Below the pieces are notes generated by a model. The model was given only the letters and a program-made list of their open reading frames with translations. It had not been told where the DNA came from and did not search any database. A stretch of DNA of 64,000 nucleotides from Streptococcus salivarius (GTDB lineage: Bacteria > Bacillota > Bacilli > Lactobacillales > Streptococcaceae). The translations under genes were made by a program, and so were the position numbers. Positions 35,093 to 45,147 of this stretch are shown here, piece after piece. The stretch is from positions 1,020,001-1,084,000 of the forward strand of contig NZ_CP009913.1 in the NCBI RefSeq assembly GCF_000785515.1, in the 5' to 3' direction. Position 1 is the stretch's first letter; each line of letters starts with the position of its first letter.

Positions 35093-36460
35093 GTGAAAGA
35101 AAAACAAGAAATTCGTCGCATTGAAATTGGTATTATACAGTTGGTTGTGGTTGTTTTTGCAGCCATGGTAGCTAGTAAAATACCTTATACAGAGATTACC
35201 CAAGGAAGCATTGTCCTTTTAGGTGTCGTACATGTAGTATCTTACTATATCAGTAGTTATTATGAAAATCTTAAGTATAGAGGCTACTTGGATGAACTCA
35301 TTGCAACTGTCAAATATTGTTTCGTATTTGCTCTAATTGCAACTTTCCTCTCGTTTTTTGCAGATGGAAATTTTTCTATCTCACGTCGCGGACTTCTTTA
35401 TGTTACCCTGATTTCAGGTGTTCTCTTATACTTTACAAATACTGTTCTTAAGTATTTCCGCTCTTCTATCTATACACGTCGTAAAAGTAACAAGAATATT
35501 CTCTTGATTTCTGATCAGGCACGTCTAGAAAATGTTTTGTCTCGTATGAAAGACAATATGGACGGTAGGATTACAGCAGTTTGTGTCTTGGATAATCCTT
35601 ATTTCACTGATCCATTTATCAAGTGTGTTAAACCTGAAAATTTGATTGAATATGCGACACACTCAGTGGTAGACCAAGTTTTGATAAATCTGCCAAGTGA
35701 GCAGTATAAGATTTGGGATTATGCATCACCTTTTGAGCTCATGGGAATTCCAGTTTCTATTAATCTGAATGCCCTTGAATTTATGAGTCAAGGTGAAAAA
35801 CGTATCCAACAATTGGGTCCTTTCAAGGTTGTTACGTTTTCAACACATTTTTATAGCTATGGAGATATCTTGGCTAAACGCTTCCTTGATATCTGTGGAG
35901 CTCTAGTAGGTTTGGTGCTCTGTGGGATTGTTGGTATCTTCCTTTATCCACTTATTCGTAAGGATGGTGGACCAGCTATTTTTGCTCAAGACCGTGTGGG
36001 TGAGAATGGACGTATCTTCAAGTTTTATAAATTCCGTTCTATGAGAGTAGATGCTGAAGAAATCAAGAAGAATTTGATGGCACAGAACCAAATGTCTGGT
36101 GGTATGTTTAAGATGGACAATGATCCACGTATTACTAAAATCGGACATTTCATTCGTAAAACGAGTCTTGATGAACTTCCACAATTTTGGAATGTTCTAA
36201 AAGGTGATATGAGCTTGGTTGGAACACGTCCACCAACATTGGATGAGTACGAATCTTATACACCGGAACAAAAACGTCGCCTCAGCTTTAAACCAGGTAT
36301 TACTGGTCTTTGGCAAGTAAGCGGTCGAAGTGAAATTACGGATTTTGATGAAGTTGTAAAACTAGACGTTGCTTATATGGACGGATGGACAATCTGGCGC
36401 GATATCAAAATCTTATTGAAAACAATTAAAGTAGTAGTAATGAAGGATGGAGCAAAGTGA
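35093..36460 (+). CDS. epsE: Undecaprenyl-phosphate glycosyl-1-phosphate transferase (priming)
   Basis: 455 residues. Four N-terminal membrane helices, a cytoplasmic nucleotide-fold-like part, a fifth helix (about 265-290), and the catalytic C-terminal bacterial sugar transferase domain with FAQDRVGENGRIFKFYKFRSM, IGHFIRKTSLDELPQFWNV and GMSLVGTRPP-type DMSLVGTRPP. It adds the first sugar phosphate (glucose or galactose) to undecaprenyl phosphate. It begins with GTG 35093 with AAGGGG ahead of it, 56 bp after epsD. Confidence 0.93.
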   Translation: MKEKQEIRRIEIGIIQLVVVVFAAMVASKIPYTEITQGSIVLLGVVHVVSYYISSYYENLKYRGYLDELIATVKYCFVFALIATFLSFFADGNFSISRRGLLYVTLISGVLLYFTNTVLKYFRSSIYTRRKSNKNILLISDQARLENVLSRMKDNMDGRITAVCVLDNPYFTDPFIKCVKPENLIEYATHSVVDQVLINLPSEQYKIWDYASPFELMGIPVSINLNALEFMSQGEKRIQQLGPFKVVTFSTHFYSYGDILAKRFLDICGALVGLVLCGIVGIFLYPLIRKDGGPAIFAQDRVGENGRIFKFYKFRSMRVDAEEIKKNLMAQNQMSGGMFKMDNDPRITKIGHFIRKTSLDELPQFWNVLKGDMSLVGTRPPTLDEYESYTPEQKRRLSFKPGITGLWQVSGRSEITDFDEVVKLDVAYMDGWTIWRDIKILLKTIKVVVMKDGAK

Positions 36461-36492
36461 TGGCTTTCTCCATTTCTTTTAATGGTGATTAA

Positions 36493-37665
36493 ATGACAAA
36501 AACAGTTTATATTGTTGGTTCTAAGGGAATTCCAGCAAAATATGGTGGATTTGAGACCTTTGTTGAGAAGTTAACAGAGTTCCAACAAGACAAAGATATC
36601 CAATATTATGTAGCTTGTATGCGTGAAAACTCTGCTAAATCAGGTATTACAGCAGACACTTTCGAACATAATGGTGCTAAATGCTACAATATCGACGTCC
36701 CAAATATCGGGCCTGCACGTGCCATCGCTTATGACATCGAAGCTCTCAATAAGGCCATTGAAATTGCTAAGGAAAATAATGACCAAGCACCAATCTTTTA
36801 TGTTTTGGCTTGCCGAATCGGTCCATTTATCTCAGGTATTAAAAAGAAAATCAAGGCTATCGGTGGTACCCTTATGGTTAACCCGGACGGTCATGAATGG
36901 CTTCGTGCGAAATGGAGTCTTCCAGTTCGTAAATATTGGAAAATTTCTGAGCAACTCATGGTAAAACATGCAGATCTTTTGATTTGTGATAGTAAAAACA
37001 TTGAATCTTATATTCAAAAGGATTATGCGAAGTATCGTCCTCAAACAACTTATATTGCCTATGGGACAGATACAACTAAATCTCGATTGACTAAGGTTGA
37101 TGATAAGGTACGCACGTGGTACTTTGAAAAGGGTGTCATTGAAAACAATTATTACCTTGTTGTAGGACGTTTTGTGCCTGAGAATAACTATGAGGCTATG
37201 ATTCGTGGCTTTATGGCGTCTAACTCTGACAAGGACTTTGTTCTCATTACCAATGTTGAAGAAAACAAGTTCTACGACAAGTTGCGTCAGGAAACTGGTT
37301 TTGATAAGGATCCTCGTGTGAAATTTGTAGGGACTGTCTATGACCAAGAATTGCTCAAATACATTCGTGAGAATGCCTTTGCTTACTTCCATGGTCATGA
37401 AGTAGGTGGTACCAATCCATCCCTTCTTGAGGCTCTTGAGTCTACTAAGCTCAATCTCTTGTTGGATGTTGGCTTTAACCGTGAAGTCGGTGAAGATGGT
37501 GCTCTCTATTGGAAAAAAGACCAATTGGCAAGTGTCATTAATCAAGCTGAGCAATTAGATGAACAAGCTATCGCAGACCTCAATCAAAAATCAAGTAAAC
37601 GTATTGCTGAAGCCTTTACTTGGGAAAAAATTGTTACAGACTACGAGAAAGTATTTAAAGGATAG
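36493..37665 (+). CDS. DUF1972 glycosyltransferase, probable rhamnosyltransferase
   Basis: 390 residues with the N-terminal phrase VYIVGSKGIPAKYGGFETFVEKL that marks DUF1972 proteins, and a GT4-type C-terminal half with VVGRFVPENNYE and HGHEVGGTNPSLLEAL. Relatives such as pneumococcal Cps2T are beta-1,4-rhamnosyltransferases acting second in unit assembly. The donor is inferred; no dTDP-rhamnose genes lie in this window. Ribosome site is weak (GGTGA). It ends 2 bp before the next gene. Confidence 0.8.
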   Translation: MTKTVYIVGSKGIPAKYGGFETFVEKLTEFQQDKDIQYYVACMRENSAKSGITADTFEHNGAKCYNIDVPNIGPARAIAYDIEALNKAIEIAKENNDQAPIFYVLACRIGPFISGIKKKIKAIGGTLMVNPDGHEWLRAKWSLPVRKYWKISEQLMVKHADLLICDSKNIESYIQKDYAKYRPQTTYIAYGTDTTKSRLTKVDDKVRTWYFEKGVIENNYYLVVGRFVPENNYEAMIRGFMASNSDKDFVLITNVEENKFYDKLRQETGFDKDPRVKFVGTVYDQELLKYIRENAFAYFHGHEVGGTNPSLLEALESTKLNLLLDVGFNREVGEDGALYWKKDQLASVINQAEQLDEQAIADLNQKSSKRIAEAFTWEKIVTDYEKVFKG

Positions 37666-37667
37666 AA

Positions 37668-38816
37668 ATGCAGAAAATTTTATATCTTCACGCTGGTGCC
37701 GAAATGTATGGTGCTGACAAGGTTTTGTTGGAGCTTATTAAGGGGTTGGATAAAGATGCCTTTGAAGCTCATGTCATCTTGCCTAACGATGGTGTCTTAG
37801 TGAGTGCATTGGAAAAGGTTGGGGCTAAGGTAAAAGTTATCGATTATCCAATCTTGCGCCGTAAATATTTTAATCCTAAGGGAATTCTTGAGTATTTTGG
37901 CTCTTATAATCGTTATTCAAAGCAAATTGCTAAATATGCTAAGGATAATGGCATTACTCTTATTCACAATAATACGACTGCGGTACTTGAGGGGATTTAT
38001 CTCAAACGTAAGTTGAAATTACCTTTGATTTGGCATGTGCATGAAATTATCGTTAAACCAAAAGCAATCTCTGATTTTATCAACTTTTTGATGGGGCGTT
38101 ATGCGGATACGATTGTGACAGTTTCAAATGCTGTGGCTAACCACGTCAAGCAGTCTCGCTTTGTAAAAAATGACCAAGTTCAAGTTATCTATAATGGTGT
38201 TGACAATGCCGTCTATCATGAAATGGATGCTAGTGCAGTCCGTGATCAGTTTGGTATCGCACAGGATGCTTTGGTTATCGGAATGGTTGGTCGAGTGAAT
38301 GCATGGAAAGGTCAAGGCGACTTCTTAGAAGCTGTGACTCCAATCTTAAAGGCTAATCCAAAAGCAGTAGCCTTTCTGGCAGGGAGTGCTTTTGAAGGTG
38401 AAGAATGGCGAGTTGATGAGCTGGAGAAGGCTATATCAGACTCACCTGTAGCTGGGCAGATTAAACGTATCGATTATTATAGCAAGACGACAGAGCTCTA
38501 TAATATGTTTGATATCTTTGTCTTGCCAAGTACCAATCCAGATCCTCTACCAACTGTAGTTCTCGAATCAATGGCTTGTGGCAAACCCGTAGTCGGCTAC
38601 CGTCATGGTGGTGTCTGTGAAATGGTTAAGGAAGGTAAAAATGGCCTTCTTGCCACACCAAATCAGCCTGCAGAATTGTCTAAGGCTATTCAAGAATTGG
38701 CTGATAACACCGAGAAGAGAGAGCAATTTGGCAAGGCATCTGTCAAACGCCAAAAAGAACTCTTTTCATTACAAAGTTATATTCGTAATTTCTCGGAGTT
38801 GTATAAGAAGTACTAA
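37668..38816 (+). CDS. Glycosyltransferase family 4
   Basis: 382 residues, GT-B fold. N-terminal YLHAGAEMYGADKVLLEL, central VIGMVGRVNAWKGQGDFLEA, and the nucleotide-sugar motif PLPTVVLESMACGKPVVGYRHGG (EX7E type) are typical of retaining GT4 enzymes. Donor and linkage unknown. Ribosome site AAAGGA lies in the end of the preceding gene, 2 bp away, so it is coupled to it. Confidence 0.85.
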   Translation: MQKILYLHAGAEMYGADKVLLELIKGLDKDAFEAHVILPNDGVLVSALEKVGAKVKVIDYPILRRKYFNPKGILEYFGSYNRYSKQIAKYAKDNGITLIHNNTTAVLEGIYLKRKLKLPLIWHVHEIIVKPKAISDFINFLMGRYADTIVTVSNAVANHVKQSRFVKNDQVQVIYNGVDNAVYHEMDASAVRDQFGIAQDALVIGMVGRVNAWKGQGDFLEAVTPILKANPKAVAFLAGSAFEGEEWRVDELEKAISDSPVAGQIKRIDYYSKTTELYNMFDIFVLPSTNPDPLPTVVLESMACGKPVVGYRHGGVCEMVKEGKNGLLATPNQPAELSKAIQELADNTEKREQFGKASVKRQKELFSLQSYIRNFSELYKKY

Positions 38817-38827
38817 GAAGTACTATT

Positions 38828-39466
38828 ATGAACAGCGAAACACTAAAAAATAAATTAAAACGTATCGTTTATCCAATTATTAATTTTATTCCTAGACGAA
38901 GACTCAAGAATAAAAATTTCACGATTATTTGTGATAATTGTTGGGCTGGGAAAGTTTATCAGGAGTTGGGCTTGCCTTATCAAACACCATTTGTCGGGAT
39001 GTTTGTCTTTTCGCCTGATTACATCAAGATGCTCAAGAATTTAAAACACTATTTGAGCGGAGACATCCCCTTGAAATTTGTTAAGGAATCAAAATATATC
39101 AAAGACTTTGATAATGCTTATCCTCTTGCACTTCTTGATGATATTGAACTTCATTTTTTGCATTATGCAGATGAAGAAGAAGCTACTCAAAAAAGGGAAC
39201 GCCGTTTGAAGAGAATGCATTGGGATAATTTGTATTTCAAGTTCAATGATAATGATGCCTGCACGTATGAGTTGATGAAAGAGTTTGAAGAGCTTCCATA
39301 CAAGAGTAAGGTCATTTTCTCTTCAAAGAATTATAGTGACTTACCTTCATTGGTCCACTTTAAATCGGCTGAGAAGCAAGGGCATGTTGGTATCGATTTA
39401 AAAACTTACCACCGTTATTTTAATACCGTTACTTGGTTGAATAAGGGTGGAGAAGACTTAACATAA
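38828..39466 (+). CDS. DUF1919 family EPS protein
   Basis: 212 residues. The phrases IICDNCWAGKVYQELGLPYQTPFVGMF and the His-containing HFKSAEKQGHVGIDL belong to DUF1919 proteins, which occur in polysaccharide loci; a glycosyl- or acyl-transfer role has been suggested but not proven as far as I know. No membrane segment. It sits inside the operon between glycosyltransferase genes. Confidence 0.75.
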   Translation: MNSETLKNKLKRIVYPIINFIPRRRLKNKNFTIICDNCWAGKVYQELGLPYQTPFVGMFVFSPDYIKMLKNLKHYLSGDIPLKFVKESKYIKDFDNAYPLALLDDIELHFLHYADEEEATQKRERRLKRMHWDNLYFKFNDNDACTYELMKEFEELPYKSKVIFSSKNYSDLPSLVHFKSAEKQGHVGIDLKTYHRYFNTVTWLNKGGEDLT

Positions 39467-39485
39467 AAAATTAGGTAAATAATCT

Positions 39486-40460
39486 ATGAAACCACTTTTA
39501 ACTGTTGTCATTCCAGTTTATAATGTTGAAAAATATTTAAAACGTTGTATTGAGAGTATCCTTATTCAAGAGTGGAAGAACTATGACATCTTACTTGTAG
39601 ATGATGGAAGTACCGATAATTCTCCTCAAATTTGTGATGACTATGCTAAAGCATATGAGTTTATATCAGTTATTCATAAGAAGAATGGTGGACTATCTGC
39701 AGCTCGTAACACTGGTATTTCTCATGCTGAGGGAGAATATGTCTATTTCCCTGATTCAGATGATTGGATTGAACCAGACACCTTTATATCGTTAGCAGAA
39801 GTGGTGGAATCCCAGAAGTTTGATATTATCTCTTTTAATCGTGAGTTCGTGAAAGGTGAAGAAGATGCTATAGTTTCGGATTCATTAGTGACTCAAGTTT
39901 TTGAGGGTAAAGCTGCTTTTGTGCAAATGCTTAAGCATAGTTATATTACTGGTTTTGCTAATGATAAAATCTATAGAAAGTCTTTATTTACTGATAATGA
40001 CATTCAGTTTCCTATTGGTAAATACTATGAGGATCTTGGCACTAATTACAAACTCTTTCTATCAGCTAAAAAGGTCTATGCAACCAATCAAAAGTATTAT
40101 CACTATCTAATCGATAATCCTGATTCTATTACTCAGTCATGGAATGAAAAGAAATTTAGTAATATGTTTGGATTCTACAAAGAACTTTTCTATTCTGACT
40201 TTGTCCGTTCACAATTAAATAAAGAAGAGTTGCAAATATCTCAACTTTATTATGTAAACGGATTGGTTCATATACTAGCAAGTTTGTATAAATCTAAATT
40301 AGATAAAAAATATATAGAAATTACTAACGAAGTGAAACAAGAATTGCTTAAGAATAGTGTTTCTCTTTCTCAAATGAAAGACCAACCAAATAAGTTAAAA
40401 TATGTACTGTTTAGACTAAAATTGTTAAAACTAGCCTTCAGTATACAAAACGTTTTTTGA
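39486..40460 (+). CDS. Glycosyltransferase family 2
   Basis: 324 residues, GT-A fold: TVVIPVYNVEKYLKRCIESI, LLVDDGSTDNSPQICD, GLSAARNTGISHAEGEY and the DXD-type PDSDDWIEPD. Inverting transferase of a repeat-unit sugar, cytoplasmic or at the membrane face. It shares its N-terminal layout with the next gene, suggesting an old duplication with divergence of the acceptor half. Confidence 0.88.
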   Translation: MKPLLTVVIPVYNVEKYLKRCIESILIQEWKNYDILLVDDGSTDNSPQICDDYAKAYEFISVIHKKNGGLSAARNTGISHAEGEYVYFPDSDDWIEPDTFISLAEVVESQKFDIISFNREFVKGEEDAIVSDSLVTQVFEGKAAFVQMLKHSYITGFANDKIYRKSLFTDNDIQFPIGKYYEDLGTNYKLFLSAKKVYATNQKYYHYLIDNPDSITQSWNEKKFSNMFGFYKELFYSDFVRSQLNKEELQISQLYYVNGLVHILASLYKSKLDKKYIEITNEVKQELLKNSVSLSQMKDQPNKLKYVLFRLKLLKLAFSIQNVF

Positions 40461-40480
40461 AATTATTTTAGGAGTCAAAT

Positions 40481-41473
40481 TTGAAATACTCTGTTATTAT
40501 TCCAGTTTATAATGTTGAGAAATACATTGATCGTTGTTTGAAAAGTATTATTTCTCAAAATTATGATGACTTGGAAATTATAGTGATAGACAATGGATCT
40601 ACTGATAGTAGTGGTAGTATTTGCGATACTTATGCTAGCGAGTACTCAAATATCTCAGTCTATCATATTGAAAACCATGGTGTTGGTGCGGCACGTAATT
40701 TTGGCTTGTCCAAAGCCAGGGGAGAGTTTATCTACTTCGTTGATAGTGACGATTATCTTGTTGGTAATCTCTTTGCTGATTTTGCAGATAAGCTAGTCTC
40801 AGATTTGGATTTGGCTGTTTTTAGTTATTACAATTCTTTTGAGGAAGATTTAACTGAGAAGCAGCGTACTGAAAAGTCACTTCCGTTTAAAGGGAGTTAC
40901 GACAAGGATGGTTTTATCAAGATATTTATTGACTTATTCTTATCGGATATGCTTTACACAATTTGGAATAAGATATATCGCAGAGAATTTCTTCTTGAAA
41001 ATAACCTTTCTTTTGAGCAGTATGAGTTAGGTGAAGATGTTCGCTTTAATCTTGATGTTTATCGTAAAGTCAACAAGATTTATCTTTCTCAAGATTCCTA
41101 CTACGTTTATGTCATTGGTAGAAAAGGTTCCGCCATGTCGGGCTATAACCCTAAACGTCTTCAATATCAGCTTCAAGAATTGAAGATGGTTGATAATCTA
41201 CTTTCTGACTGGAATTTGGATAGTTCAAACTTCGTTAATACTGTAAAATCAAGAATACTGATGAGTAACATCTACAATATAACGAAACAGAATTTATCTG
41301 TAAATAGAAAAGTTAAGCTTGTTAAAGATACATGTGAAAGACAAGAGATAGAGGATTTTATAAAGAATGATTCTTCTGCATTGAATCCACTCATAAAACT
41401 GTTGTTGAAATGTCGAATGTATGTTGTTCTGATTTATCTTAAAAAAATACAGATGGTATTACAACATTTATAA
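40481..41473 (+). CDS. Glycosyltransferase family 2
   Basis: 330 residues, GT-A fold: SVIIPVYNVEKYIDRCLKSI, IVIDNGSTDSSGSICD, GVGAARNFGLSKARGEF and DXD-type VDSDDYLVGN. Compared with the preceding gene the second loop is DNGST rather than DDGST. It begins with TTG 40481, with AGGAG at 40470-40474 giving ideal spacing. Sugar specificity unknown. Confidence 0.88.
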   Translation: MKYSVIIPVYNVEKYIDRCLKSIISQNYDDLEIIVIDNGSTDSSGSICDTYASEYSNISVYHIENHGVGAARNFGLSKARGEFIYFVDSDDYLVGNLFADFADKLVSDLDLAVFSYYNSFEEDLTEKQRTEKSLPFKGSYDKDGFIKIFIDLFLSDMLYTIWNKIYRREFLLENNLSFEQYELGEDVRFNLDVYRKVNKIYLSQDSYYVYVIGRKGSAMSGYNPKRLQYQLQELKMVDNLLSDWNLDSSNFVNTVKSRILMSNIYNITKQNLSVNRKVKLVKDTCERQEIEDFIKNDSSALNPLIKLLLKCRMYVVLIYLKKIQMVLQHL

Positions 41474-41501
41474 GAATAATTGAAAGGTATGGAAAGTACT
41501 T

Positions 41502-42668
41502 GTGAATAGCAGTCGCTTTATCTCAGAGAAAATCTATTTATTTACTCTTTTTATTTGGGTATTATTTGCATCTCTGGTAACTACAACTTATTTTGTAAGA
41601 GTGGATGGTTTTTTGTCACTCTATCGTATCTTGCTCTATTTTACAATAGGTATGATTACGATAAAGGAACTCATTAATCTTCCTGATACCATTAATTATT
41701 TCAGATACCACTTGAAGGAATTAATAATTTTCCTATTATTTACCTTGACCATGTTAATTGTGTCAAAAAATCGAGATGGTCTTCCTGATATTAACGTTTT
41801 GCTGTTAGTTTTTTCAGCTAGGGATATAGAGTTCAAGAAGTTATTAGGGACTTTCTCCTTCGCCACATTTTTAGTGCTGTTTGTAACTATTCTAGCTAGT
41901 AAGATGGGTATTATTTCAAATATGTTGATGAGTGCTGATAGTGGTTATCGTTATAGTTTAGGATTCAACTATGTGTCCTTTGCCTCTCAGCGTATGTTTT
42001 TTGCCCTATGTAGTTACTTAATGTTCAGAGGAAAGAAAGTTTCTTATCTGGAGTTGTTAGCTTTGCTGTTTGCTACGTTTTATATGTACCAACAGACCTC
42101 AACCTCAAGTCCACTTTATCTAAGTCTCTTGATTTTGACTTATGCGTTATTCAGTCTTAAGGTCTTTAAGTTTGATTTCATAGATAGTAATGTTATAACA
42201 GCGAATCTTGCCAAATATGGTTTTATTATTGCATTGGCTATAACCCTCTATTTCTGTTTCTATTCAACTGGTGATTTATTCCATCTTGTTGACCAATTTA
42301 CACATAATCGTCTAAGACTGAGTGTTCAAGGATTCCGAAACTTCGGAGTTTCCTTATTAGGTCGACCAATTTCATTTACCACCCTGGACATCTTCGGTAA
42401 TTTTTCAAGCAACTATAACTTTATTGATAGCTCGTTTGTGCAGTTACTCGTAATTGATGGATTGGCTGTTAGTGCATTCATGTTATTTGCATTAACACGT
42501 GTCATGAATTATTTTGTAACTAACCGAAAAGATATCATTCTTGCCTGCTTGGGGGTTATGATCATTCATGGCATGTTTGACCCCCAAATGCTGGTTCTTC
42601 GTTACTCACCTCTTATCCTATTGATTAGTCGACTCTTTGTGATGAAGACTGATAAAGATTTTTTGTAA
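41502..42668 (+). CDS. wzy: Probable EPS polymerase (Wzy-like)
   Basis: 388 residues, very hydrophobic, about ten membrane helices with one large extracytoplasmic loop after about residue 255 (TGDLFHLVDQFTHNRLRLS). This topology and its place next to the flippase point to the polymerase; sequence identity among Wzy proteins is low, so the call rests on context. GTG start at 41502. AT-rich, like other unit-specific genes here. Confidence 0.75.
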   Translation: MNSSRFISEKIYLFTLFIWVLFASLVTTTYFVRVDGFLSLYRILLYFTIGMITIKELINLPDTINYFRYHLKELIIFLLFTLTMLIVSKNRDGLPDINVLLLVFSARDIEFKKLLGTFSFATFLVLFVTILASKMGIISNMLMSADSGYRYSLGFNYVSFASQRMFFALCSYLMFRGKKVSYLELLALLFATFYMYQQTSTSSPLYLSLLILTYALFSLKVFKFDFIDSNVITANLAKYGFIIALAITLYFCFYSTGDLFHLVDQFTHNRLRLSVQGFRNFGVSLLGRPISFTTLDIFGNFSSNYNFIDSSFVQLLVIDGLAVSAFMLFALTRVMNYFVTNRKDIILACLGVMIIHGMFDPQMLVLRYSPLILLISRLFVMKTDKDFL

Positions 42669-42717
42669 TTGAAGCAGAGGTATATCATTTAGAAAGTCTA
42701 AACAGAGTCATATACTT

Positions 42718-44133
42718 ATGAAAGTTTTAAAAAATTACGCCTACAATCTTTCCTATCAATTACTGGTCATTGTTTTACCAATTATTACGACACCTTATGT
42801 TACTCGTATTTTCAGTTCAAAGGATTTAGGTACTTATGGTTACTTTAATTCGATTGTGACCTACTTTATTCTTTTGGCTACTTTGGGAGTTGCTAACTAT
42901 GGTACTAAGGAGATTTCAGGGCATCGAAAGGATATTCGTAAAAATTTCTGGGGTATTTATACTCTCCAATTGATTGCGACTATATTGTCTCTAGTCTTGT
43001 ATACATCATTATGTTTGTTCTTTCCTGGTATGCAAAATATGGTGGCTTATATCTTAGGTCTAAGTTTGATATCGAAAGGAATGGACATTTCTTGGTTATT
43101 CCAAGGTTTGGAGGATTTTCGTCGTATTACCGCAAGGAATACAACAGTAAAGGTTTTAGGAGTTATTTCTATCTTCCTATTTGTGAAAACACCTGGTGAT
43201 TTGTATCTCTATGTTTTCCTATTGACCTTCTTTGAATTGCTTGGGCAATTAAGTATGTGGTTACCAGCGAGACCTTACATTGGAGAACCACAATTTGATT
43301 TATCCTATGCTAAGAAACATCTTAAACCTGTTATTTTGCTGTTTCTCCCTCAGGTTGCCATTTCACTATACGTGACTTTGGATCGTACCATGTTGGGTGC
43401 CTTGTCATCGACAAATGATGTAGGGATTTATGATCAGGCTTTGAAAATAATTAATATTTTGTTGACGTTGGTGACTTCATTGGGAAGTGTAATGCTTCCA
43501 AGGGTATCTGGTCTTTTGTCTAGTGGAGACTATAAGGCTGTTAACAAGATGCATGAATTCTCTTTCTTGATTTATAATCTCGTCATTTTCCCAATTATTG
43601 CTGGTCTCTTGGTTGTCAATAAAGACTTTGTTAGTTTTTTCCTAGGAAAGGACTTCCAAGCAGCTAATATTGCCATTGCCATCATGGTCTTTAGGATGTT
43701 CTTTATTGGTTGGACAAATATTATGGGAATCCAGATTTTGATTCCACACAATAAACATCGTGAGTTTATGCTCTCTACGACTATTCCGGCTGTTGTCAGT
43801 GTTGGACTTAATCTCTTGTTAATTCCTCCATTTGGCTTTGTTGGGGCCTCAATTGTATCAGTTTTAACAGAGGCTTTGGTATGGTTCATTCAATTGTACT
43901 TCAGCCTTCCTTACCTCAAAGAAGTACCGATTCTTGAGTCTATGGCAAAAATTGTATGCGCATCTGCTATGATGTATGGCTTGTTGCTAAGTGCAAAACC
44001 ATTCTTGCATTTTCCACCTACTTTAAATGTTCTTGTGTATGCAGTGCTTGGTGGCCTCATTTACCTTCTTGCTATTCTAGTTTTGAAAGTGGTAGATGTT
44101 AAAGAATTAAAACAAATAATAGGAAAAAATTAG
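42718..44133 (+). CDS. wzx: EPS repeat-unit flippase (Wzx)
   Basis: 471 residues with about 12-14 membrane helices. Starts NYAYNLSYQLLVIVLPIITTPYVTR, characteristic of Wzx/RfbX of the MATE-like superfamily; also LDRTMLGALSSTNDVGIYDQA. Moves undecaprenyl-linked units across the membrane for the polymerase. It ends 2 bp before the acyltransferase gene. Confidence 0.93.
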   Translation: MKVLKNYAYNLSYQLLVIVLPIITTPYVTRIFSSKDLGTYGYFNSIVTYFILLATLGVANYGTKEISGHRKDIRKNFWGIYTLQLIATILSLVLYTSLCLFFPGMQNMVAYILGLSLISKGMDISWLFQGLEDFRRITARNTTVKVLGVISIFLFVKTPGDLYLYVFLLTFFELLGQLSMWLPARPYIGEPQFDLSYAKKHLKPVILLFLPQVAISLYVTLDRTMLGALSSTNDVGIYDQALKIINILLTLVTSLGSVMLPRVSGLLSSGDYKAVNKMHEFSFLIYNLVIFPIIAGLLVVNKDFVSFFLGKDFQAANIAIAIMVFRMFFIGWTNIMGIQILIPHNKHREFMLSTTIPAVVSVGLNLLLIPPFGFVGASIVSVLTEALVWFIQLYFSLPYLKEVPILESMAKIVCASAMMYGLLLSAKPFLHFPPTLNVLVYAVLGGLIYLLAILVLKVVDVKELKQIIGKN

Positions 44134-44135
44134 AA

Positions 44136-45134
44136 ATGAAGAAAACACGGAATATAAACTTAGACTTGATAAAAGTAATTGCTTGTATAGGAGTTGTTTT
44201 GCTTCATACTACGATGCCAGGGTTTAAGGAAACAGGGCGATGGAATTACTCATCTTATTTATATTATCTAGGTACTTATTCAATTCCCTTGTTTTTTATG
44301 GTAAATGGTTATTTATTATTGGGTAAGAGCAAGATAACATATCCCTATATACTACATAAAATAAAATGGGTTCTAATAACAGTGTCTTCATGGACCGTTA
44401 TCATTTGGTTTCTTAAAAGAGACTTCACAATTAATCCAATTAAAAAAATTTTGGCTTCTTTGATACAAAAGAGTTATTTCTTCCAATTTTGGTTTTTCGG
44501 CTCACTAATACTTATTTATTTATGCTTGCCGATATTGAAGAAGTATTTACATTCAAAAAGAAGTTATTTATACTTTCTATCTGTATTAACAATTATTGGT
44601 TTGATTTTTGAATTGATAAATTTTTTGCTTCAAATGCCAGTGCAAATTTATGTTATACAGACGTTTAGATTATGGACTTGGTTCTTTTACTACATTTTAG
44701 GTGGTTTTGTAGCACAATTCAATATAGATAATTTAAAATCAATCTTTAAGGGATGGATGAAAATAGTTAGCTTACTTTTGTTATTGATTTCACCGATAAT
44801 ATTATTTTTCATAGCAAAAACTACTTATCATAATCTTTTTGCTGAATATTTTTATGACAATCTTTTGGTAAAAGTAATTAGTTTAGGACTATTTCTTACC
44901 TTATTGACGCTAACCATGGATGCTTCTAAACATAGAATGATCTACTTGTTATCAGTCCAAACGATGGGGGTATTTATTATACATACCTATGTTATGCAAA
45001 TATGGCAAAAGTTGATAGGGTTTAACATAGAAGGTGCACACTTATTTTTCCCTGTTTTCACATTAGTGATTAGTTTTCTAATAAGTATGATATTAATGAA
45101 AATCCCTTATATCAATCGAATAGTTAAATTATAA
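44136..45134 (+). CDS. Acyltransferase 3 family membrane protein (EPS O-acyltransferase)
   Basis: 332 residues with about ten membrane helices. N-terminal NLDLIKVIACIGVVLLHTTMPG holds the His expected in acyltransferase_3 enzymes; also YSIPLFFMVNGYLLLG. Likely adds acetyl or another acyl group to EPS sugars. It is among the most AT-rich genes in the locus, suggesting recent import. Confidence 0.85.
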   Translation: MKKTRNINLDLIKVIACIGVVLLHTTMPGFKETGRWNYSSYLYYLGTYSIPLFFMVNGYLLLGKSKITYPYILHKIKWVLITVSSWTVIIWFLKRDFTINPIKKILASLIQKSYFFQFWFFGSLILIYLCLPILKKYLHSKRSYLYFLSVLTIIGLIFELINFLLQMPVQIYVIQTFRLWTWFFYYILGGFVAQFNIDNLKSIFKGWMKIVSLLLLLISPIILFFIAKTTYHNLFAEYFYDNLLVKVISLGLFLTLLTLTMDASKHRMIYLLSVQTMGVFIIHTYVMQIWQKLIGFNIEGAHLFFPVFTLVISFLISMILMKIPYINRIVKL

Positions 45135-45147
45135 AAAGGAGTTTATA

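Noticed and set aside
39486..41473. Recent duplication of one glycosyltransferase
   Set aside because: The two share only the GT2 N-terminal motifs; the C-terminal halves differ, so this is old divergence or separate origin.
44136..45134. Transposon cargo or phage gene, because of high AT content
   Set aside because: The acyltransferase_3 motifs and its place in the operon explain it; no IS ends or transposase are nearby.
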